The translations under genes and the position numbers were made by a program. From assembly GCA_965199865.1 (NCBI GenBank), contig CBDATU010000011.1:1043824-1107823 (forward strand): a stretch of 64,000 bases of DNA, written 5' to 3'. Every line of letters starts with the position of its first letter. Positions within the stretch are counted from its first letter, which is position 1. This DNA comes from JAPOUP01 sp965199865 (GTDB lineage: Bacteria; Pseudomonadota; Alphaproteobacteria; Rhodobacterales; Rhodobacteraceae). Below are positions 7,392 to 14,278 of the stretch, in pieces. Under the pieces are notes generated by a model. It did no database searches and was not told where the DNA came from. It saw nothing but the letters and a program-made list of their open reading frames with translations.

Positions 7392-7824
7392 CAGCGTTCT
7401 TGAATGCTGCCCAAGCTGCCGACCTCGATGGCAAACCAGGAAAACAAGCTGTCAAGGCTGAATATCGGGGCCAGGTCAATGTCAGAGGGAACGGAAGTGT
7501 CACGGGCAGTGTCGATCTAGACGACCACCATAAGACAGCTGAACGGAAAGAAATCCGCTGGGACTACGGCGTGGGTTTCAATGTGGGCAGCGATTTTGCT
7601 TTGTGGATCGAACCGCACCCAGCCAGCGGCTCGGGAAAAGTCGAAGTGGTTCGTAAGAACTTGGTTGGTTAGTGACCAAATTGCAAACGGATGAATTTAA
7701 GGGGCTGGCTGATCTGACACAGGCTGCCAGGGAAAGAGGTGAGATACCGTATCGATGGCTCTACATCGGAAAGACGAACTACCGTAGAGGCGGTAAAGAA
7801 GAAGGCTCTTTAGAAAATTCGTAG
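7388..7824 (+). pseudogene. Partner of the ATPase: frameshifted and cut by an IS
   Basis: The second gene of the ATPase operon starts at ATG 7388, overlapping the ATPase stop. The first frame (94 residues) contains GQVNVRGNGSVTGSVDLDD and FALWIEPHPASGSGKVEVVR, then stops at 7672. If one base is restored near 7655, the protein continues ELGWLVTKLQTDEFKGLADL and YRWLYIGKTNYRRGGK up to 7803, where the IS1595-type element begins; the open frame runs into the IS left end and stops at 7824. The original partner was thus longer, probably ~150 residues or more. I do not recognise its fold or activity. The 'W-I-E-P-H-P' and 'Y-R-W-L-Y-x-G-K-T' stretches are the best handles for a search. Confidence 0.65.
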
Positions 7825-9075
7825 TGGTCGGAGGGCTCAGCGGCGCGGCTTTCGGCGGCCCGCATGCCGCCGACTCCGTTCCGGAGGCGGTTCGGGGTGT
7901 CCGCAGGCGTGAATCCTGCGATTCTGAAAGCTGGAGAACGACTTTCGGGCAGCACTCCGGGCGGCCCGGATGGGCCGCCGCGTGGTGTTTCGTTCGAGCC
8001 TTCAGGTGAGCGCCATCGGCCTCCGCCGCAGGCCGCGGGCGCTGGCCCAGCACCCTTGCGCGGTCATCACCGGGTACGGGTCGGCCCCGCGGCGCTGGAA
8101 GAGGAGAAGATAGTGGTCCAGGTATTCCATCGCACTCCACTGAAGCGGCGGATCCACCCCTTCAGGTGGCCGGTCAGGTCGTTCACGGTCTGGATGTGAA
8201 GGGAGCCCTCCCCCCTGCCGCCCTCAAGCTCTGTGTGCGACATCCCGCGCTCCGCCGCCAGCGCGGCGTAGGCCTGGTGACCGTCCGTGACCAGGACGGA
8301 GCCCTCCGGTCGACGGGGTCGCCGCCAGCCGGCGGAGGTCGTCCACCGACATGCGTCCGAGGCAGGCGGGGCGCAGGCAGGTGCCCCGCTGTCTGTCGGT
8401 GGCGGTGAGGAGGCGGACCTTTTCCTTTGATATCCCGCGCTTTTTCGACTTCTTTCCACGCCTGCGGGCGAGCCGGGGAAGGTCCCCGCGCTGGCCCTTG
8501 AAGGACAGCCTGAAACACCTCCCATCGGCCTCGACGACGCCGGAGAGCCTCGTCCCGGGCATGAGGCTCATGGCGGTGGGGACCCTGTGACGCCAGGCGA
8601 ACGCCGTCGGCAGGCTGATGTCCATCCTTTCCACGATGACCGGCAGCGACAGGCCCTGGAACATCAGCTTCATGCAGGGCGCCCGGGTCGGATCGTCCTT
8701 ATGGGAGTAATGGCGGACCGTTCCCGTCCCGGCCGAGAAGGTGCGCCCGCAGCCCCCCGCACCTGAATCCCCGCTTCCCGCGGACCGATCCGTTCCTGTG
8801 GATGCCGCCGTGACCGCGGTGCGGGCATTTCGACGGGTCCGGCGGCTCTCCGGCGTCGGCTTCGGAGGGTTCGGCGAGAAGCGTCCGCTTCATGTCCCGC
8901 CTTTCGGCGCTGACGGACGAGGCGATGAGGTTCCTTATCGAAGTCATGGAGAACAAATGACGAACAATGATCGTGAAGGCAAGTCCTTCGGATGGATTTT
9001 TTTTGGAGAAATTTCCTTTTCCGCAACGTGTTGCCGGAATCCAGCCAAATCTCACTACAACTTTTCTAAAGAGCC
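7804..9075. mobile_element. IS1595-family-like insertion sequence, complete ends, dead transposase
   Basis: Bounded by inverted repeats: GGCTCTTTAGAAAATTCGTA at 7804 and, on the opposite strand from 9075, GGCTCTTTAGAAAAGTTGTA. Length is 1272 bp. The transposase on the minus strand is broken in several frames. The element separates the truncated ATPase partner (left) from the truncated ietS-like protease (right). The bases flanking its two ends do not match, so no target duplication is seen; this fits recombination between two copies rather than simple insertion. Related end fragments occur at 10417-10479 and 45530-45825. Confidence 0.8.
8002..8947 (-). pseudogene. IS1595-type transposase, multiple frameshifts
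   Basis: An ISXO2/IS1595-like DDE transposase is spread over at least four frames. The N-terminal zinc ribbon is at ~8800 (first knuckle CPHRGH, where a related copy at 45.8 kb has CPHCGH, so a zinc ligand is mutated). The middle region includes LPVIVERMDISLPTAFAWRH and VVEADGRCFRLSFKGQRG. The catalytic C-terminal piece includes SVLVTDGHQAYAALAAERGM and SLHIQTVNDLTGHLKGWIRR. The end is at TGA 8002-8004. It cannot make an active transposase. Confidence 0.8.
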
Positions 9076-9078
9076 TTC

Positions 9079-9300
9079 GAATTCAAGATAGAAGCCTGCC
9101 TGACCACCCGCGATCTCAAGATTGCGTTCGGCGGCTTGTTCGGCCGCTGCGGCGACCGCGGCAGCTAGAGCCTCCTCCAGGCGATTGCGCTGCGGGAGCA
9201 CGACTTCACCGCCTCCTCCCCGTGGCCAAGTGAACTGCTCGCGCCGGCCGTTGGCGGACAAATAGACGTCCTTAAGATTGCGCTGCTCCCCGTTCGGCAC
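9079..9300 (-). pseudogene. ietS-like subtilase gene, N-terminal fragment cut by the IS
   Basis: ATG at 9300, directly after the stop of the AAA ATPase gene. The start reads MPNGEQRNLKDVYLSANGRR, then an Ala-rich helical stretch, then GFYLEFEGSLEKL at the IS junction, so only about 74 native residues remain. The position after an IetA-type ATPase and this start match the N-terminal region of IetS-type S8 (subtilisin-like) serine proteases. The catalytic Asp-His-Ser domain is gone. The effector of the pair is inactivated. The family call rests mainly on the pairing. Confidence 0.65.
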
Positions 9301-9302
9301 CC

Positions 9303-10280
9303 TTACCTATGTGCTGCCGAACGCCGCTCCTGGAGGGAGATCGACAAATCGTCGTTCGTGACAGTCGGGCGATCGGCCAGAATGGCTCGCTTGGCGGCTT
9401 CGTCAGCTGCCCGCGATATCTCCGCCTGGCTCAGGCCTCTCGAAAGCTCCACCGCGCGTGGCCAGTCGACTTTTTCCGTGTCAAAGCCGACAAGGCGTGA
9501 TTGCAATATTTTCAGCGACACGTCCTCGCCGGGGAGTTCGTACTGTATTACGTCGTCAAATCGCCGGAATAGGGCGGGGTCGAGTAGTTCAACATGGTTC
9601 GTGGCCACGATAATGAGACTATCGCTGTCATCCTTCTCCAAAAACTGGAGAAAGGAATTCAGTACGCGACGGATTTCGCCGACATCATTGCGCTCCGATC
9701 GCCGCGAGCCGATGGTGTCAAACTCGTCGAAAAAGTAAACTCCGCGCGTTTCGCTCATGGCATCGAAGATAATGCGCAGCTTTGAAGCGGTTTCGCCCAT
9801 GAACCGCGTCATCAGCGTGTCAAACAGGACGGTGAAGAGCGGTAGATGAAGTTCACCGGCGAGCGCGCCGGCTGTCATGGTCTTGCCGGAGCCGGGCGGC
9901 CCAACGAGAAGAAGCTTTCTGCGCGGCTGCAATCCCCGTTCGGCGAGCTTATGCTGCTGGCGATGTTCGATTAGCACCCGCTTGAGGCGTTGATCCAGCT
10001 CATCGGTCATGGCCATGTTCGTGAGCCGCGTCTCTGAAAACGTAACGGAGACCAAAGCGGCGAGGTCGCCTTTAGGCTGGGCAATAGGAACGGGACGGCG
10101 CGCCCGTTCTACCTTGCTGTCCCGGGCCTGATCGACGAGCGCGCGCAACTGCTGGGCAAACTGTCCGCGGCCTTTACGCGCCTCATGGGCAGCCACCTGC
10201 ATCGCGATCGACAGGAACTGGTCGTCATCGCGGGCGATATGGCTCTTCATGAGTGCGATCAGATGTTTAGAGGCCGTCAT
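9303..10280 (-). CDS. AAA ATPase, IetA-like component of an ietAS-type system
   Basis: 325-residue AAA ATPase. The N-terminal helical region (HLIALMKSHIARDDDQFLSIA) is followed by Walker A VGPPGSGKTMTAGALA (~127-142), the pore-loop-like stretch MTRFMGETASKLR, Walker B GVYFFDEFDTIGSRR (~181-195), sensor-1 IIVATNH and arginine finger DPALFRRFD. The C-terminal lid includes LSRGLSQAEISRAADEA. It is followed three bases later by the truncated subtilase gene. AAA ATPase plus S8 protease is the ietAS arrangement, known from plasmid maintenance and reported as an anti-phage system. The ATPase looks intact, but with its protease truncated the system should be non-functional. Confidence 0.8.
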   Translation of the reverse strand: MTASKHLIALMKSHIARDDDQFLSIAMQVAAHEARKGRGQFAQQLRALVDQARDSKVERARRPVPIAQPKGDLAALVSVTFSETRLTNMAMTDELDQRLKRVLIEHRQQHKLAERGLQPRRKLLLVGPPGSGKTMTAGALAGELHLPLFTVLFDTLMTRFMGETASKLRIIFDAMSETRGVYFFDEFDTIGSRRSERNDVGEIRRVLNSFLQFLEKDDSDSLIIVATNHVELLDPALFRRFDDVIQYELPGEDVSLKILQSRLVGFDTEKVDWPRAVELSRGLSQAEISRAADEAAKRAILADRPTVTNDDLSISLQERRSAAHR

Positions 10281-10416
10281 GGGCGGTTCATCATGTTGTC
10301 AGGGTTGTACGCAGCGCGGGATCGTACGTTGAACACGACCAAGAGACCAATGCCTGATCTAACCGATTGTGGCAAGCAATCTGCGCGCAGCCATCCTTCT
10401 TCCATCAACTATTGAA

Positions 10417-10479
10417 GGCTCTTTCCGCAACGTGCTGCCGGATTCCCGCCGGATCGCACTACAAATTTTCTAAAGAGCC
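10417..10479. repeat. 63-bp IS1595-type end remnant
   Basis: Starts GGCTCTTT and ends AAAGAGCC. The interior (CCGCAACGTGCTGCCGG ... CACTACAAATTTTCTAAAG) closely matches the right end of the IS at 7804-9075 and the end at 45530. It is either a solo end left by deletion or a tiny MITE-like derivative. It lies between the ietA-like gene and the restriction-helicase fragment. Confidence 0.7.
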
Positions 10480-10569
10480 AATAAGAAAAGCGGCTTGCGC
10501 AAAAGGGTATGAGATTGCCCGAACGCGGCATTTAGGTTGGTTGAGCGATGTCGTTGATTATCAATCGCC

Positions 10570-10838
10570 CATGGCAGCGGCACGCGCTTCAACACCAAGC
10601 GAACCGAGTTGCTGGACATGGTCAACACGTTTCGCGCCCGCGTGGATCAATGGCGCGAGGATAGCTATCCCGGCGTGACCATTGTGACGCGCAAGCTGTT
10701 GGAGCATTGGCACGACAAGGCCGTGCGCCACATCCGTCCTATTTTTGCCAATTGGAGGCGATTGAGACGCCGATCTGGTGGATCGAAGGGGCGGCAGCCC
10801 ATAAGCAAGACCCAGAAAGCGCAGCTGCGCGTTCCTGA
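10570..10838 (+). pseudogene. N-terminal fragment of a type III-like restriction DEAD helicase (res)
   Basis: The first frame reads GTRFNTKRTELLDMVNTFR and YPGVTIVTRKLLEHW. After a frameshift near 10745 the homology continues CQLEAIETPIWWIEGAAAHK and stops at TGA 10836-10838. This is the N-terminal region, ahead of the helicase motifs, of large DEAD/DEAH restriction subunits paired with Mod-type adenine methylases. The helicase and nuclease parts are absent. It abuts transposase debris on the right and an IS end on the left. Same strand and order as the mod fragment at 5453-6198. Confidence 0.65.
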
Positions 10839-11135
10839 GCAGGTGGCGGGACAGATGCCGGACCGTCGCCGACAGCCTGGAGGAGGCGGGCGAGCGGCTG
10901 TTCACCTTCACCTGGCTCGATCCGTCGCAGTGGAGATCTGCGCGGACGACCAATGCCATCGAGAGGGCGAACGGGGAGTTCCGGCGGCGGATCAGCCCGG
11001 ACCGTGCCGCCCGCAGGCGTGCCCATGCTTCGGTGGGCGCTCCTGGCCTCCGGACGGATCCGGATGCGAAAGGTCGACGGCTGGCAGACCCTTTCCCGGC
11101 TGGCCGGGCCCATCACCCCAGATCTCGCCGCCTGA
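10832..11135 (+). pseudogene. IS256-like transposase C-terminal remnant
   Basis: The frame beginning FLSRWRDRCRTVADSLEEAG and containing ARTTNAIERANGEFRRRI is the C-terminal region of Mutator/IS256-type transposases. After a frameshift near 11025 it continues LRWALLASGRIRMRKVDGWQ and ends at TGA 11133-11135. The catalytic N-terminal two thirds are missing. It overlaps the end of the res fragment and probably marks the deletion that truncated it. Confidence 0.7.
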
Positions 11136-11488
11136 GCGGACGAAACCCAGAGCACCTGGAGAATGCGCCGTTTCCGAATTTCCACCAAACTCGCGACATG
11201 ACGTTGCAATGTTCCGTAGACTGCACAGGTCTAAAGATATCGGGGAGGCGCTGCGCGAACCTGGAATGATGGGTGGACTGTCACTTTCAGGACCGGTCCT
11301 AGGCATAGCTTGGAGCCTTATCCGGTGCCCCAACAGTGATTCGGATTACCGGTGCGGTGAGTTCTGTCAGATGGGTGTCCGGTCAACGCCGCGGAATCCC
11401 GGTCGTTTCGCACGGCGGCTGGAGAGCACGGCGCCAGGTTGTACGAGGCCCGAAAATACGGATAACGTTACGCAGGAGGATGAAAGAG
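11136..11488. other. Spacer, no gene recognised
   Basis: 353 bases between the IS256 remnant and the next small gene. No open frame shows recognisable homology and no clear IS end or hairpin stands out. Confidence 0.5.
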
Positions 11489-11976
11489 GTGGCGGAAATC
11501 GAATTCGAACTGCATTTCGCCCTTCCTGAAGGTGAGCACGATGCATTCAGGCTGATGGACACCGACTTCGGGGCCGGATATGAGGATGCCGTCGTCGGCA
11601 CCGGAGTGCCGGGCATGATCGGGATCGCGCTTGAAGATACCAGCGATCACGCGGAAGATGCCATTCTCGGCGCCGCGCGCGCCATCCGGAAACATCTTCC
11701 TGCAGGGTCTGTGCTTAGAGAGATTCGCCCTGATCTGGTCAGCCTTGCGGACGTGGCAAACTGACTTGATGTGACGCATCAGTCCCTGCAGAAGCGCTGG
11801 ATGCCTCTCCCCAGCCAAGGGGGGCTTTCCGACTGGAAAAGGTTGCCGTCATTATCCTGAAAGCCATGCAAGCCAGGGGGCCAAGCGTCCGCAATGGTCG
11901 CTTCGCCGTGGAAAAGGCCAACAAATGGCTGAGCGCCGGAAAACCTGCACGCAGGATCAGCGCTGGCATGCGGTAG
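11489..11976 (+). pseudogene. Small helix-turn-helix protein gene with nonsense codon and frameshift
   Basis: GTG start at 11489 follows AGGAGG at a good distance (an ATG at 11480 overlaps that site). The first 91 codons read AEIEFELHFALPEGEHDAF ... REIRPDLVSLADVAN and then TGA at 11762-11764. The same frame continues LDVTHQSLQKRWMPLPSQGG, which completes a DNA-binding helix-turn-helix of a small regulator/antitoxin-like family ending 'RPDLVSLADVAxxLxVxRQxLQKR'. Further homology (LEKVAVIILKAMQARG ... KANKWLSAGKPARRI) is in another frame and ends at TAG 11974-11976. The stop falls inside the HTH, so the product cannot bind DNA normally. It resembles partially characterised solitary regulators; no partner is seen. 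Confidence 0.6.
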
Positions 11977-12443
11977 GCGTGGTCGACGGCGCGATACCCG
12001 AAATCCGCGACGACGCCAGGCATCTCATCCATTCCGAACGGCCCGATTCGGAAAATCGGACCGAAGCTGGCGCGGCCTGATATCCCCACAAAAGGCTACA
12101 GCACGCCTGCCGTCGAAGATTCCATTGAGGGCCTGCCGAACTTCCCGTACCAATCAAAGCGACCGCATCCGTGGCTGGCCCCACCGTAGAGTTAACCCGA
12201 GGCAAATGGACGGCACAGCTGGGGCGAAAGGCCGGAGGCGCGGAGATCTCAAGACGGCAAGAGGATAGCGTTTCACCACCCCTTGGGAACGCCCTGCGAA
12301 TCGCAGAAGTGGCGTGACTGAACGACAGGAATTTTGGGTCAGGGCCATCTGCGACTGTCTTACGGCAATCGACCACTGCGACACAGGAACTGACCGTCTT
12401 TCAGCCCAGCAAAGACTGCCGACACGAAGCGGACAGCCCCCCT
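11977..12443. other. Gene-free spacer at the right edge of the island
   Basis: 467 bases without a frame I can support on either strand. It separates the mobile/defence debris from conserved metabolic genes, so the island's right boundary lies here or slightly left. No tRNA or attachment repeat was recognised. Confidence 0.5.
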
Positions 12444-12944
12444 TCACTCGCCTGCCTCATCCTCGGACACTCCCCATAGGACCTGGCGTGGCACCCATCC
12501 CTGGTAGGTATCGACCGAAATCCGGCACCAGTCACCAACGCATTTCTCAAGCCGTGCGATCACATCCCTCTCAAGAATTGCCGTCACCGAGGAATCCGGA
12601 TCGGCCTTCGTCAGCAGCGAAATGCTGTCCTCTTCCACGATCACCGTGCGCACGCCAGACAGCAGCGAATAATGCATCCACCCGCTGGCGCCATCCCGGT
12701 CCTGGACCCTACGCCAGTGCTGGTATTCCCCTATCACACGCAAAGGCATGTGCCGATGCTTGAACACCCAGTCTATCCGATGGGAAAATGACGGGCCGCG
12801 CCGCGCGTTCCCCTCACCAGCCTTCAGCGAAACGAATCGCGGAAGCGGAAGGTTTGTGACGGGACCTCGATCGGCGGCGGCTGCGCTGAACGCAACCGAG
12901 ACGGCAAGCGCCGCCGAGAAAGCCCTGGCGCAAAAACGTAACAT
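12444..12944 (-). CDS. Secreted SH3-domain protein
   Basis: 166 residues from the start MLRFCARAFSAALAVSVAF, which forms a signal peptide with likely cleavage after AAA. The mature part contains two SH3-like modules: LPRFVSLKAGEGNARRGPS with WRRVQDRDGASGWMHYSLL, then ISLLTKADPDSSVTAILERD with GDWCRISVDTYQGWVPR. Bacterial SH3 domains of this kind are found in exported cell-wall-associated proteins. It is divergent from the 2-hydroxyacid dehydrogenase with a 158-base shared upstream region, a pairing common in Rhodobacteraceae. The frame is open upstream, but this start alone gives a clean signal peptide. Precise role unknown. Confidence 0.85.
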   Translation of the reverse strand: MLRFCARAFSAALAVSVAFSAAAADRGPVTNLPLPRFVSLKAGEGNARRGPSFSHRIDWVFKHRHMPLRVIGEYQHWRRVQDRDGASGWMHYSLLSGVRTVIVEEDSISLLTKADPDSSVTAILERDVIARLEKCVGDWCRISVDTYQGWVPRQVLWGVSEDEAGE

Positions 12945-13102
12945 GAACTTCCCGCTCTGTCGATCTGCGCGTTTCCAATATATACTAATGCACGGCAGGT
13001 GCAAAAGACATAAGAGTCCACCGGAGTAGCTGTTGTGCCCATCGCCGGTTCTTGTAACTCTGCCATTAACCATTTGTCATTGGAAGCCCAAGGAAGCGCG
13101 CC

Positions 13103-14089
13103 ATGCCAACCGAACGTCTCAACGTTATCGTAACGCGACGGTTGCCCGAAGTGGTCGAAACACGAATGATGGAACTGTTCGACGTGTCGCTCAGATCTGA
13201 AGACACGCCGATGACCCGCGAGGCCCTAGCCGACGCCATGCAGCGTGCTGACGTTGTCGTGCCCACGATCACCGACATGATTGACGCCAGCCTGCTGGCG
13301 CAGGCAGGGCAGAAGCTGAAACTGATCGCGAATTTCGGTGCGGGAGTCGACAATATCGACGTTCAGACCGCACGGCAGCGAGGCATCCTGGTGTCAAATA
13401 CGCCTGGCGTCCTGACTGAGGACACCGCCGACATGACGATGGCACTGATTCTGGCAGTGACGAGGCGCATTCCCGAGGGCCTGTCGATCATGCAGTCAGG
13501 CGCGTGGGAAGGCTGGGCTCCGACCGCGCTTCTGGGCGGAAGGGTCGGAGGCCGACGATTGGGAATTCTCGGTATGGGCCGAATCGGGCAGGCTGTGGCG
13601 CGCCGCGCACGGGCATTCGGGCTGCAGATACACTATCACAACCGCAAACGGCTGCGGCCAGAGATCGAGGACGAACTTGAGGCGACCTACTGGGAGAGTC
13701 TTGACCAGATGGTCAGCCGGATGGATGTGATCAGCGTTAACTGCCCGCACACGCCATCCACATTTCATCTCATGAACGTGCGGCGGCTGAAGCTGATGAA
13801 ACCTTCGGCGGTGATCGTGAACACGTCGCGCGGAGAGGTAATCGACGAAAACGCGTTAACCAGAATGCTGCGCGCGGGACAGATCGCAGGGGCGGGGCTC
13901 GATGTCTACGAGCGCGGGACGGACATCAACCCCCGACTGCGCCAACTGAAGAACGTGGTCCTGCTTCCACATATGGGTTCCGCCACCGTTGAGGGACGCT
14001 GTGAGATGGGCGAGAAGGTCATCATCAACATCAAGACCTTCGCCGACGGGCATCGACCGCCGGATCTCGTCGTGCCGTCCATGCTCTGA
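13103..14089 (+). CDS. D-2-hydroxyacid dehydrogenase (glyoxylate/hydroxypyruvate reductase type)
   Basis: 328-residue NAD(P)-dependent D-isomer-specific 2-hydroxyacid dehydrogenase, likely reducing glyoxylate or hydroxypyruvate in the cytoplasm. The nucleotide-binding motif LGILGMGRIGQAVARRARAF is at ~152-171. The catalytic residues are visible: Arg in NTSRGEVIDE, Glu in LDVYERGTDINPRL and His in LLPHMGSATVEGR. ANFGAGVDNIDVQTARQRG supplies the substrate loop. AGGAAG lies upstream of the ATG. It is usually annotated as D-glycerate dehydrogenase/GyaR-like; substrate cannot be fixed from sequence. It precedes a glycine-betaine-degradation-type enzyme, and a C1/glycine context is plausible. Confidence 0.9.
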   Translation: MPTERLNVIVTRRLPEVVETRMMELFDVSLRSEDTPMTREALADAMQRADVVVPTITDMIDASLLAQAGQKLKLIANFGAGVDNIDVQTARQRGILVSNTPGVLTEDTADMTMALILAVTRRIPEGLSIMQSGAWEGWAPTALLGGRVGGRRLGILGMGRIGQAVARRARAFGLQIHYHNRKRLRPEIEDELEATYWESLDQMVSRMDVISVNCPHTPSTFHLMNVRRLKLMKPSAVIVNTSRGEVIDENALTRMLRAGQIAGAGLDVYERGTDINPRLRQLKNVVLLPHMGSATVEGRCEMGEKVIINIKTFADGHRPPDLVVPSML

Positions 14090-14224
14090 TCCGCATGCGC
14101 ATGGCGGTCTGGACCCGGTCGCCTGCAGGTCCGCCGGAAGATGGTTCAAGGCCCTGAGCCGTTTAAGACCAGGCCGTCATTCCGTGCAGGGCGTCAGCTG
14201 AATTTCCCACATTTACGGAAATCG

Positions 14225-14258
14225 TGCATAATAGCGTTTCATGCATAATAGCGTTTCA
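14225..14258. repeat. Perfect tandem direct repeat, 2 x 17 bp, upstream of the DMGDH-like gene
   Basis: TGCATAATAGCGTTTCA occurs twice without a gap, ending 20 bases before the ATG at 14279. The repeat overlaps the expected promoter/leader. It may be a duplicated regulator-binding site or a recent slippage duplication. Confidence 0.6.
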
Positions 14259-14278
14259 GGCCATTCAGGAGACATCCC

